DNA of 36,810 nt, from NCBI GenBank assembly GCA_029558715.1, contig JAKQEA010000009.1, positions 1 through 36,810 on the forward strand. Direction: 5' to 3'. Made by a program: the position numbers and the translations under genes. Below, piece by piece: positions 1-12,004 of the stretch; the stretch's first letter is position 1; the number at the start of each line of letters is the position of its first letter. Source of the stretch: Bacteroidota bacterium (GTDB lineage Bacteria > Bacteroidota > Bacteroidia > Chitinophagales > Chitinophagaceae). The notes below the pieces were generated by a model. That model made no database searches. It was not told the DNA's origin and worked only from the letters and a program-made list of their open reading frames with translations.

Positions 1-2916
1 TCCAATCTCTGTGGAAATATCAGCAATCAACTGCATGGGGAACGTAAGGTTAAAATCACGGTGGTAATCAAAAGGTCCCCAATCATTAAACTTCCCAATA
101 GCAATCAACTTAGTTTTCCTGTAGATTGTACGAAGATCGAATCCATACCGATCAATGGTTCTCTTATCATTACCATTTGCCTGTCCATTTCCCACATACA
201 GGTTGGCAATTAAGCCAAGGTTAGGATTAACTTTAGAAACAACCCGGGTATTTACTTCCCATAAATCCTGTGCAGGCGCTGAACCGGGAAATACAAATGT
301 TGTTCTTCCGTTTCCTAAAATACCAATGGCAGCATCCTGAACAGTAGGTAAGTGACGATAAACAACATCAGCGCTGACAGCAAATTTTGCATCTTCTGCA
401 CGGTCGTTGTCCCATTCATACATCCAGGTGCCGGGTGTGGGGTCATAGGTTAGCAATAATTCTCCACCAATTGTTTCTCTGTTGCTGCGAACAGAGAATG
501 GGTCGTCTAAAATATTTCTTGGCCTGCCGGGTGCTAACACATCAGCTGGTATCGGGCCTTCAATAGGCTTTTGATATAAGAAGTTTGGTGCTATCTGAAA
601 TTTGCCCACGTTGACCGTAAATCCGCTCAATACATTGTACATATTACCGCTGCCTATATCTTTTAGCCGCCAGCCCGTAAATGTTCTGGTTTGATCAACA
701 CCACCATTGGCAACAAGACCCATGTAAGAAGCAAGGCCATACCATTGTACTATCCCGCTCGCATAGGTTAATTTTATTTTGCCGCCGAAATTATCTTCTG
801 TTTTTATCTTATCCTGGTATACATTTCCATCTCTCATCAATTGAAAGGTTCTTCCATTGAGGGGTTGTCCCGCCCAAAGACCGCCTATATCAATTCCGAA
901 TTTTTCGAATTTTCGGGAAATGCTTAATGCTGCTTTTCTTGTTTTCGGAGTTGGTACAGCAAAGGAACTTTGCAGGCCGCTGCGCTGCGTTAAGTCTTCA
1001 TGAAACATTCCCGTTACATTAAACTTTGCAATTGTGCGGCTGTATTTAGCTAAAATTGCCGGGTTTGCGCCCCACCACAACTCAGGGCCGAAGGCAAGTT
1101 TTAATCCTTTGATTGCTTTCTTTCCTTCTATTTCAAAACCAAATGGCGCTTCACCATTATATATATCAATGTTGGGGCCGTAGTTAGCTTCGGGATACAG
1201 GCCAAAGAAATCACCTTCATATCCCCAATGGTAATGCCCTGTTCTGTAAAAACCGGTAAGCTTAAATAATTTAGCATCCCAGTTATAACTGGCCCGGTAT
1301 AATTGAATACGATTGTTAGAATTGATTTGCTGCGGACCGTTAGGAGTGTTCACTGTAATTCTTCTTCCCCTGTTTTCATAAAATACTTCATCAATGGGAT
1401 TCTCTGCTACATTGCCCAACACATTAAACTGTACATTGGCGATCATATTGGGAGCAGGCTTTGCAGTTACCCCAACATTAAATGACTGCATATGGTCAAA
1501 GCCCAGTTTGTTGGGATAGCCATTGGTGGCTGGGTCATCTTCTTTGGGCGTTGAAATCAAACTGCCTCCAGTGTTGTAGGTAACAAAATTTGCCTGCAAA
1601 TCGCTCAGGTATAATTTACCCTTGTCTTCACTTTGCAAGGCCGCTTTATCGCCCCTTGCCCTTAAGGCAGCATCCGTTATCTGGATGTTATTCAGGTATT
1701 TTATTTGTGTCTTTGCATCCGCACTGTATGGGTTAAACTGGTGTACCTCTTTCAGCGCATAGTAAGCAGCACGGGGATATAGTTCATAAATACCTCTTTC
1801 GTTGGTTCTGCCTTTTGCACAAATACCAAACCACTCTTCGTTCATATTGTTCTCACCTTCTTTATAATCATTCAGGTATCCGCCGTTTGACCAAGATGCG
1901 GCTGCATCATGTTCATCCAAATTTGTTGTTTGCCCAGTTTTCCACCAGCCATCACTAAATTGAAAAGTAAAACCACCAAGGCTGTTACCGGCCTTGCCCA
2001 TACCGGCAGCATTAGCATAAATTTCTTTCCAGTTACTTACCAGAACCTTTGCCTGGTATTCCTGGTCTTCGTTGTTAGCTTGTGTATTATAAGCATCCGA
2101 ACCAAATTCTGTGAGCATTACCGGTTTGCTGATTTCTTTTTTTACCCGGTCATATAAATCAGTAAATGTGAGGCCGCGATAGGTGTTGATACCAAGTATG
2201 TCAATATCTGTACACTCTTTAGCAATTATATCTGCAAACAATAAATCGCCATTGCAGATAGCCATTGGGTGACTGTTGTCAATAGCTTTCATTTCTTTTA
2301 CTGCATCATTAAAGAGCTTATATAAATGATAAGCGTCTTTGGTTGACTTACGATCCTGCACAGGAATATTTTCTGTTTCTGCGCCTCTCCAAAAAAGCCC
2401 ATAGTTATTTTCATTGCCTAAAAGGAACATTAATATTCCAGGGGTGCCTTTATACTGGCTAACCATATCCTTTACTTCTTTAAGCAACAACTCTTTTACT
2501 AAAGGATTAGAGTAATCAGTGTTCGCTTCCCATTTCCCCTTCACTGTCAGGCCATAGCGGCCAAAGGAATGATTGAGCATAGTGTAAATGCCATAGTTCT
2601 CATAGATGTATTTAATCCACTTTGCCGGTACACCTGTGTACTGACGGATGGTATTTACACCCATATTCTTCAGCAATGGCATTTCATAATCCAGGGCAGC
2701 CCGGATGACGTCATCCGACTGTTTCCATAAACTGTAATTAAAGTTGGTGCCCACGGGAAAATAATCCCAGTTCATACCATTAATAAAGAAACCCTTCCCG
2801 TTGGTCTCGAGAACAAAATCATCGCCTGACTTTTTGACGGAAATCTTTTCAGACTGTGCTGTAGAGGATAAATAGCACAGAAAAAGGAAAGAAAATGCAG
2901 CAATCAGCTTTCTCAT
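1..2916 (-). CDS. Exported TIM-barrel glycosidase fused to an outer-membrane beta-barrel (C-terminus missing)
   Basis: This reading frame is open for 972 codons from ATG at 2916 and runs off the left edge, so the C-terminus is missing. Residues 1-21 form a Sec signal peptide. Residues about 35-395 read as a clan GH-A, GH2-like TIM barrel: a strand motif FFINGMNWDY, LLGNENN with candidate acid/base E169, and MLTEFGSD with candidate nucleophile E270. From about residue 450 onward the character changes to alternating aromatic/polar strands separated by turns rich in Gly, Asn and Asp, with no Pro/Thr linker or carbohydrate-binding module visible. I read this as an outer-membrane beta-barrel, so the enzyme may be held at the cell surface. 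The substrate cannot be told from sequence; the neighbouring galactan locus suggests a galactoside or related beta-linked sugar. It is divergent from the sensor-regulator starting near 3150. The hydrolase part is well supported; the barrel reading is pattern-based. Confidence 0.8.
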   Translation of the reverse strand, partial: MRKLIAAFSFLFLCYLSSTAQSEKISVKKSGDDFVLETNGKGFFINGMNWDYFPVGTNFNYSLWKQSDDVIRAALDYEMPLLKNMGVNTIRQYTGVPAKWIKYIYENYGIYTMLNHSFGRYGLTVKGKWEANTDYSNPLVKELLLKEVKDMVSQYKGTPGILMFLLGNENNYGLFWRGAETENIPVQDRKSTKDAYHLYKLFNDAVKEMKAIDNSHPMAICNGDLLFADIIAKECTDIDILGINTYRGLTFTDLYDRVKKEISKPVMLTEFGSDAYNTQANNEDQEYQAKVLVSNWKEIYANAAGMGKAGNSLGGFTFQFSDGWWKTGQTTNLDEHDAAASWSNGGYLNDYKEGENNMNEEWFGICAKGRTNERGIYELYPRAAYYALKEVHQFNPYSADAKTQIKYLNNIQITDAALRARGDKAALQSEDKGKLYLSDLQANFVTYNTGGSLISTPKEDDPATNGYPNKLGFDHMQSFNVGVTAKPAPNMIANVQFNVLGNVAENPIDEVFYENRGRRITVNTPNGPQQINSNNRIQLYRASYNWDAKLFKLTGFYRTGHYHWGYEGDFFGLYPEANYGPNIDIYNGEAPFGFEIEGKKAIKGLKLAFGPELWWGANPAILAKYSRTIAKFNVTGMFHEDLTQRSGLQSSFAVPTPKTRKAALSISRKFEKFGIDIGGLWAGQPLNGRTFQLMRDGNVYQDKIKTEDNFGGKIKLTYASGIVQWYGLASYMGLVANGGVDQTRTFTGWRLKDIGSGNMYNVLSGFTVNVGKFQIAPNFLYQKPIEGPIPADVLAPGRPRNILDDPFSVRSNRETIGGELLLTYDPTPGTWMYEWDNDRAEDAKFAVSADVVYRHLPTVQDAAIGILGNGRTTFVFPGSAPAQDLWEVNTRVVSKVNPNLGLIANLYVGNGQANGNDKRTIDRYGFDLRTIYRKTKLIAIGKFNDWGPFDYHRDFNLTFPMQLIADISTEIG

Positions 2917-3149
2917 ATAGCAAGTTTTAAGTGATAGTTAATAAATAACCAGTTGTTTCTTTTGTGACTAAGCCGGCTATTGTTTTAAAGCAATCTTTTA
3001 TAGCTTTCCTTTTATCCGGATGTGGTAAAAAGAAGCAGATTAAAAATACTCTCATGGTACTGGCAATACCAAAAAAAACACTACATCAGTACTACTACCA
3101 AATCAATAAATAGTATATTTAGCTTTAAACCAATACATCTATACTACAT
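2917..3149. promoter_or_regulatory. Divergent intergenic region between the fusion glycosidase and the LuxR-like regulator
   Basis: This AT-rich stretch must hold promoters for both divergent genes. I could not place a clear Bacteroidota promoter (TTG, about 19 bases, TAnnTTTG) on either strand. It contains short repeats of CTACATC (near 3079 and 3144) and ends at an 8-bp inverted repeat listed separately. The assignment rests on gene orientation only. Confidence 0.4.
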
Positions 3150-3168
3150 CTGGACACCCATATTGGTT
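3128..3168. repeat. Inverted repeat at the 5' end of the LuxR-like regulator
   Basis: AACCAATA (3128-3135) and TATTGGTT (3161-3168) are perfect 8-bp inverted copies separated by 25 bases. The right arm lies 27 bases before the TTG at 3195 and overlaps the possible upstream start codons. It could be an operator, for example for autoregulation, or a chance pairing. Confidence 0.3.
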
Positions 3169-3194
3169 CAAAAGGCTACTTAGCAAAAAAAGTA

Positions 3195-6080
3195 TTGCTA
3201 CTTTGTTCAGTAGTACTTTTTTTGAATAACACTGGATTTTCTCAGGGCCTGATTGGCCAGAATGAGGTAAAAAGTTTTACCCGGGACCTCTATGGAGCCG
3301 GCACCCAAAACTGGGCCATGGCGCAGGATAAGAACAACAGATTGTATATAGCCAATAATGAGGGTCTTCTGGTATTCGATGGTACAAATTGGCAGGTTTT
3401 TCCGGTGCCAAATAAAACCATATTACGGTCTATTGGCTTTGGAACAGGCGGAAAATTATATGGGGGGGCACAGGATGAGATAGGATATTTTGCTCCGGAC
3501 AAGGTAGGTCGGCTTCAATTCACCTCCTTAAAAAACCAATTACCCTCCCATGAAAGAAATTTTACAGATGTGTGGCAACTTGAAGTGGCTGGCAACGATG
3601 TATTCTTCAGAACTGATTCCCGGATTTTTAAGCTTTCCGGAGAAAAGTTCACCGTTTATCCAGCCCAGTCATCCTGGCTCTCTTTACACAAACACCAGGA
3701 AAAGGTATTGTTACATGATAAAAACAGGGGTCTGTTTGTTTATCAAAATAATCAATGGCAGCCATTTATTGAACAAGGCTCACTGCCTGCAAACTTTTTT
3801 ATCACCGATTTAATTCCTTATCGAAAAGATACCAGCTTGTTAAGCACCGTTAGCAACGGTTTGTACCTGCTGGTCCAAAATAAATTAATTCCTTTCCCCC
3901 TTCAATCAACAGGCATTAATCCCTACCAGCATTTTACCTCGCTGTCAGTTTTGAATGATGCAAGTTTTCTTGCTGGTACTTATTTCAATGGTATCTATCG
4001 TATTACCCGTCAGGGTATCGTATCTGAAAATATTTCCACAAAAAATGGTTTGCCAAACAATACTGTTCGCTGTCTTTTTGCCGACAACGGCGGCAATGCC
4101 TGGACGGGACTGGATAATGGTATTGCATTTTTTGCTTACAACAATGTTATTAAACAAATAAACCCGTATGCGTTCAACAACGGCGCTGGCTATGATGTAA
4201 AAATGCTGAACGGGGATTTATATTTTGCCCTCTCTACGGGATTGCAATGGCTGCCCATCCAATCAACTGCAGATATAAGTTCTGTTACTAATGAGCCAAA
4301 AAGCATACTAGGCGGATTAACCTGGAACCTTTCTATAATCGGTAATCAGTTATTGGCTGGCCGGGATGATGGTTTATATAAGATAAATAACTACCAGGCT
4401 GCCCCTGTTGCGCAAGCTACCGGCTATTGGACCTGCCAGTCCATTCCGCAGACAACTCCTTTAAAAATGGTGGCCGGTAACTACCTGGGCATTGATTTGT
4501 ATGAAATAGATAAAGGGAACTTTATAGGCAAAGGCGGGGTAGAAAAATTTACAGAATCCAGCCGTTATGTGGAAACGGAAAATAATACGATTTGGGTATC
4601 ACATCCCTACCGTGGCATTTATAAAATAACTATAAGCAGCAATGCTGTTACATTATATACCCAAAAAGACGGGCTGCCCGCTGATTTGGACAACCATGTT
4701 TTTAAAATAAAAAACAAAATAGTATTTGCCACCTCAGCGGGGATTTATGAATATGATGCTGCCAATAATAAAATCAGGAAAGCAAATGATTATGCAGAGT
4801 TATTCGGTGATTTACCCATCCGCTATATGAAGCAGGATGAAAAGGGGAATATCTGGTTTGTGCAGGATAAAATGGTCGGGGTGGCAGATTACAGCACCGG
4901 CAAACCAACTATACATTATATACCCGAACTAAAAAACAAAATACTCAGCGGCTTCGAAAATATTTTTCCCTACAACATAAAAAATATATTGGTGGGTGGT
5001 GAAACCGGTTTTTATCATCTTAATTATGAAAAATACCGGGAGACAATAAGGCCATTTACATCTTATCTTACCCTTGTAAAAACAATCGGCTCAAGTGATA
5101 GTGTATTATTTGGCGGCTATGTTTTTGACAGTACTGAAAATATAAAGCCTTTAACTATTCCCTATAAAATGAACTCGCTGCATTTCGCCTATGCGGCATC
5201 GGTTTTCGGACAGCATTCCAGCCTGGAGTTTAGTTATTATTTACAAGGTTTTGATAATGGATGGAGTAACTGGAGCGGTAATGCTGAAAAAGATTATACC
5301 AACCTTCCTGCCGGCACTTATACTTTCCATATAAAAGCAAGAAGCAGCCCTTCACATGAGTCGGCTATATATCAATATACTTTTACTATCAAGCCTCCGT
5401 GGTACGAAACTATATGGGCCTATGCTTTCTATGTGCTGTTAGCTGGTGCATTACTTTTTGCCATTTTAAAATACCAGGCAAGAAAGCACCTGAAGAAATT
5501 GCAAGCTAAAAGACTAGCTGATCAGCAGCGGTTTGAAGAAGAGCAACGGCAAACTGCTTACCGCCATCACCTGGAACTCGAGAAGTCAGAAAAAGAATTA
5601 ATCCGTTTACAAAACGAAAAATTAGAAGCAGAGATAACGCATAAAAATGCAGAACTGGCCAGTGCCACCATGAACCTGGTACAGAAAAAAGAATTTATTT
5701 TAAAACTCAAAGCAGAGTTACAGCAATTACAGAAGGCTGTCAAAGTGGGAGACGATAACCCTGAGCTTAAAAAGATTTTAAAAGCCTTGTCGGAAGAAGA
5801 AAAGCTTGATGATGAATGGGAGCAATTTTCACAGCACTTCAACAGTGTGCATGGCGATTTTTTAACCATTCTTAAAAGTAAATTCCCTGATTTAAAACCA
5901 CATGAATTGAGGCTTTGCGCCTATTTACGAATGAACCTGAGCAGTAAAGAAATTGCCCCATTGATGAGTATTTCTGTTCGTGGAGTTGAAATAAGCAGGT
6001 ATAGGTTGCGGAAAAAAATGGCTTTGCCTACAGAAATAAACCTTGTGCAATACCTGATGGATTTGAAAAAAGAAGTCTAA
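3195..6080 (+). CDS. Membrane-spanning one-component regulator: propeller, Y_Y_Y, LuxR-like HTH
   Basis: The 961-residue product is built like the sensor half of a hybrid two-component regulator joined directly to DNA binding. The periplasmic part is a two-component-regulator-type propeller (about 30-650) followed by a Y_Y_Y domain (about 665-735). One membrane helix lies at about 741-761 (WAYAFYVLLAGALLFAIL). A long basic/acidic coiled coil covers about 765-870, and a LuxR/GerE-like helix-turn-helix about 899-945 (LRLCAYLRMNLSSKEIAPLM). No histidine kinase or receiver domain is present, so signalling would be one-component. The start is uncertain: no ATG exists near the N-terminus and TTG at 3195 gives a signal peptide without basic residues, whereas in-frame codons just upstream (from CTG 3150 or ATT 3162) add a Lys-Lys n-region. 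It probably controls the divergent fusion glycosidase or the whole locus; the ligand is unknown. Confidence 0.85.
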   Translation: MLLCSVVLFLNNTGFSQGLIGQNEVKSFTRDLYGAGTQNWAMAQDKNNRLYIANNEGLLVFDGTNWQVFPVPNKTILRSIGFGTGGKLYGGAQDEIGYFAPDKVGRLQFTSLKNQLPSHERNFTDVWQLEVAGNDVFFRTDSRIFKLSGEKFTVYPAQSSWLSLHKHQEKVLLHDKNRGLFVYQNNQWQPFIEQGSLPANFFITDLIPYRKDTSLLSTVSNGLYLLVQNKLIPFPLQSTGINPYQHFTSLSVLNDASFLAGTYFNGIYRITRQGIVSENISTKNGLPNNTVRCLFADNGGNAWTGLDNGIAFFAYNNVIKQINPYAFNNGAGYDVKMLNGDLYFALSTGLQWLPIQSTADISSVTNEPKSILGGLTWNLSIIGNQLLAGRDDGLYKINNYQAAPVAQATGYWTCQSIPQTTPLKMVAGNYLGIDLYEIDKGNFIGKGGVEKFTESSRYVETENNTIWVSHPYRGIYKITISSNAVTLYTQKDGLPADLDNHVFKIKNKIVFATSAGIYEYDAANNKIRKANDYAELFGDLPIRYMKQDEKGNIWFVQDKMVGVADYSTGKPTIHYIPELKNKILSGFENIFPYNIKNILVGGETGFYHLNYEKYRETIRPFTSYLTLVKTIGSSDSVLFGGYVFDSTENIKPLTIPYKMNSLHFAYAASVFGQHSSLEFSYYLQGFDNGWSNWSGNAEKDYTNLPAGTYTFHIKARSSPSHESAIYQYTFTIKPPWYETIWAYAFYVLLAGALLFAILKYQARKHLKKLQAKRLADQQRFEEEQRQTAYRHHLELEKSEKELIRLQNEKLEAEITHKNAELASATMNLVQKKEFILKLKAELQQLQKAVKVGDDNPELKKILKALSEEEKLDDEWEQFSQHFNSVHGDFLTILKSKFPDLKPHELRLCAYLRMNLSSKEIAPLMSISVRGVEISRYRLRKKMALPTEINLVQYLMDLKKEV

Positions 6081-6157
6081 TTTTTCGCCTAATGAAACAT
6101 TGTTGATGGCGGACTATTGAAAGGGTATTTTGCAGAAACTGTTCATTTCATTAAATC

Positions 6158-7276
6158 TTACTTTGTCTCCTTCACACACCTGAACCCGGTATGTTCTAAC
6201 CCTGTATCAGGGCTGCTCTTCATTCGCCGGGATACCCTGTAACCACTACAGTAAGCATCATTACATAAAAAACTGCCTCCTCTTAAACTCCGCTTAGGAG
6301 AATAGGGCTCTGCAGGGTCAAAGCTTTTGCCGGGGCCTTTTGGGTTTAAAGTAATTGCTGTACCCAATGATGCGTAATATTTCTCATCATACCAATCACT
6401 GCACCATTCCCAAACATTTCCTGCCATATCGTACAAACCATATCCGTTAGGTGCAAATGATCTTACAGGTGCTGCAGTAACAAATCCATCCTGCTTTGTA
6501 TTCAAATAAGGAAATTTACCCTCCCAGCTATTGCACTTTGTTTTACCAGCATTGACATGTTCATTTCCCCAGGGATATATGTTATTGATCAACCCGCCGC
6601 GGGCAGCAAATTCCCATTCAGCCTCCGTAGGTAATCTTTTTCCAGCCCACTTACAATAAGCTATGGCATCCTCCCAACTTATATGAACAACAGGATAATT
6701 TTCTTTTCCAGCAATACTGCTTGCTGGTCCCTTCGGATGTCTCCAGTCTGCACCCGGCACCCAACTCCACCATTGAAAATACTCATTCAAATTGACTGGA
6801 CCGCTTGCCTGAACAAACACTAATGAAGCAGCTACGAGTAAGCTATCATGTGGCTTTGGTGTTCCGGGCAGTACCGTTTTTTTAATTTCTTCCCAGTCAG
6901 GTTTTCTTTCTGCAGTAGTTATATATCCAGTGGCATCAACAAATTTTTTAAACGCTGCATTGGTAACCTCCGTGGCATCTATATAAAACGGAGATACCTG
7001 CACTTTATGTTTTGGATATTCATCGGCAGAAGCCTGTTCATTGTCGGCTCCCATTTCAAAAATACCACCTGGTATATAGACCATCCCTGCGGTAGAAGTA
7101 TCGCCGCTGAACGAAATACTATCCGATACATTAGCTGTGGTAAACCTTGGAGGAACGGTGGTGCAGGAATGTACTGTATCTTTTTTTGTATTTGATGCAG
7201 CATTTTCTGCATCATTACAGGAAATGATCGCTATTAATCCAATAAAAAAAAAACTATAATTACGCACCTGCGCCAT
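6158..7276 (-). CDS. Formylglycine-generating enzyme (sulfatase maturation), lipoprotein
   Basis: This 372-residue protein belongs to the FGE-sulfatase (SUMF1) family, which oxidises a sulfatase active-site Cys to formylglycine using oxygen and copper. Visible landmarks are the fold entry VYIPGGIFEMG (about 67), RLPTEAEWEFAARGG (about 214-228), GLYDMAGNVWEWC (about 280-292) and a C-terminal block with SFLCNDAYC. That block holds C338 and C343 in the spacing of the two catalytic cysteines of human FGE, so this looks like a true FGE rather than a redox-dead SUMF1 relative. The N-terminus has a lipobox (IISC, Cys20), predicting a periplasmic or outer-membrane lipoprotein. It is the last gene of the gal operon, 44 bases after a sulfatase. 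All four sulfatases in the window have a Cys in the modified position and are its likely clients. It is convergent with the regulator ending at 6080. Confidence 0.9.
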   Translation of the reverse strand: MAQVRNYSFFFIGLIAIISCNDAENAASNTKKDTVHSCTTVPPRFTTANVSDSISFSGDTSTAGMVYIPGGIFEMGADNEQASADEYPKHKVQVSPFYIDATEVTNAAFKKFVDATGYITTAERKPDWEEIKKTVLPGTPKPHDSLLVAASLVFVQASGPVNLNEYFQWWSWVPGADWRHPKGPASSIAGKENYPVVHISWEDAIAYCKWAGKRLPTEAEWEFAARGGLINNIYPWGNEHVNAGKTKCNSWEGKFPYLNTKQDGFVTAAPVRSFAPNGYGLYDMAGNVWEWCSDWYDEKYYASLGTAITLNPKGPGKSFDPAEPYSPKRSLRGGSFLCNDAYCSGYRVSRRMKSSPDTGLEHTGFRCVKETK

Positions 7277-7320
7277 TTTGAATCTCTGATTTATGCAAAT
7301 AAAATCAAATAGTACTACTC

Positions 7321-8847
7321 TTACTTCTTTTGCTTAACAGATTCGAGCAGGTTTTTCATTTCCGTCAGTTTTTCCGGGTATTTTTCTGCCAGGTTATTTT
7401 TTTCTCCCGGATCTGTACTAAGGTCATACAGTTGCGGCGCTTTCAGGTTGCCCAGCTCGGTATTCGTTTTTTTGTTGAAAGCCATTGCCCCGGAAGGTTC
7501 AATGTATTTCCAATTGCCTTTAATGACAGACAAAGTATTGGTCAGCGAATGCTCAACCAGGTATTCCCTTGACATGCTTTTTTGGTTTAAAAGGGTAGAT
7601 AAGTAATCCCGGCTATCTGCTGCCATATTTTGCTCCACCGGCACACCCACAAGTTTGGCGAAAGAGGCATAAAAATCAACCTGGCTGAAAAGGGCATCAC
7701 TTTTTTTGCCTGCCTTTACTTTTCCCTTCCAGGATACAATGAATGGCACCCGGGTACCCGCTTCAAAGGCACTGTATTTACCTCCCCTGAAGTTTCCTCC
7801 GGGCTTATGAGTCCCTAATTTTTCTACAGACTCATCTTTATAGCCATCATCTATTACCTGTCCGTTATCACTGGTAAAAATGATAAGTGTATTTTTTAGT
7901 AATTTATTTTCTTCCAGAATTTTATAAATCTCGCCTACTGTCCAGTCTAACTGAAGCAGCACATCACCCCTTGGCCCCATGCCACTTTTACCAACAAACC
8001 TTTCATGTGCAAGCCTCGGCACATGTATATCATGCGTAGAAAAAAATAAAAAGAATGGTTTGGATTTATTATCAGTAATAAACTGACCAGCCTTTCTTAC
8101 AAAAACGTCTGCAAAATCTTCGTCTTTCCAAAGTGCTGCCTTTCCCCCTTTCATATACCCGATGCGACTGACACCATTTACAATTGAATTATCATGTTCA
8201 TGAGAAGGGTGCATTTTCAGCAACTCCGGATTATTCTTTCCGGTAGGCGCATTTGGATCTACCGGTTCTTTATAATTGACTGTAATAGGGTCTTTCTGAT
8301 CCAGGTTGACTACATGATGGTTTTCGACAAACACACAGGGAACCCTGTCGCCGGTTGCCGGAATAAGGAATGAATAATCAAACCCTATTTCTAGTGGACC
8401 CGGAGCAATTTTCCCATTCCATTCCGGCCCTTCTTTACCCCCAAGCCCCAGGTGCCATTTGCCAATTACAGCATTCTGGTAACCTGCCTTTTTAAGCAGA
8501 CCGGGAAGTGAAGTAATAGTAGTAGGTATTAATAAAGAAGCGTCACCGGGTGCAATACCCGTTCCGTCTTTTCGCCAGGCATACTGGCCTGTAAGCAAGG
8601 AATAACGGGAAGGGGTGCAGGTAGCCGATGTCGAATGAGCATTCGTGAAGTTTACACCCTTTTTCGCCAGCTTATCAATATTCGGAGTTTGAATGGCCGA
8701 ATACCCATTACAGCTAATATCACCATAACCGAGATCGTCTGTATATATCAATACGATGTTGGGCTTTGAATTCTTTTGTGCATGAATGACAAAACTTACT
8801 ACCAATAACAGAACGGTAACTGCAATATTTCTTTTTGCCTGCATCAT
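7321..8847 (-). CDS. Exported Cys-type sulfatase (family S1) of the galactose operon
   Basis: The 508-residue product has a signal peptide (1-23, ending VIHAQ) and a complete S1 sulfatase fold. Metal ligands D37 and D38 lie in YTDDLGYGD, the nucleophile motif is CTPSR with C77 to be converted to formylglycine, GKWHLG is at about 129-134 and TSDNG holds D327/N328. The C-terminal subdomain ends normally (LYDLSTDPGEKNN). It would remove a sulfate ester from a sugar in the periplasm. The gene starts 2 bases after the beta-galactosidase stop and is followed by the FGE, so it probably unmasks galactosides for that beta-galactosidase. The WRKDGTGIAPGD segment recalls galactose/GalNAc-6-sulfatases (S1_15) from memory; this subfamily call is tentative. 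Confidence 0.93.
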   Translation of the reverse strand: MMQAKRNIAVTVLLLVVSFVIHAQKNSKPNIVLIYTDDLGYGDISCNGYSAIQTPNIDKLAKKGVNFTNAHSTSATCTPSRYSLLTGQYAWRKDGTGIAPGDASLLIPTTITSLPGLLKKAGYQNAVIGKWHLGLGGKEGPEWNGKIAPGPLEIGFDYSFLIPATGDRVPCVFVENHHVVNLDQKDPITVNYKEPVDPNAPTGKNNPELLKMHPSHEHDNSIVNGVSRIGYMKGGKAALWKDEDFADVFVRKAGQFITDNKSKPFFLFFSTHDIHVPRLAHERFVGKSGMGPRGDVLLQLDWTVGEIYKILEENKLLKNTLIIFTSDNGQVIDDGYKDESVEKLGTHKPGGNFRGGKYSAFEAGTRVPFIVSWKGKVKAGKKSDALFSQVDFYASFAKLVGVPVEQNMAADSRDYLSTLLNQKSMSREYLVEHSLTNTLSVIKGNWKYIEPSGAMAFNKKTNTELGNLKAPQLYDLSTDPGEKNNLAEKYPEKLTEMKNLLESVKQKK

Positions 8848-8849
8848 AA

Positions 8850-11963
<3,114 letters not shown>

Positions 11964-12004
11964 TTATTTGATTTTGTTATCATTACGCTACTGGAATCAA
12001 ATGA

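Noticed and set aside
3381-3388. Another copy of GGTACAAA
   Set aside because: It lies inside the regulator's coding sequence without an inverted partner; treated as chance, and it lowers the weight of the single half-site at susC.
6090-6153. Inverted repeat TAATGAAA ... TTTCATTA between the convergent regulator and FGE genes
   Set aside because: The 48-base loop and A/T-only pairing make it a weak structure; not convincing as a bidirectional terminator.
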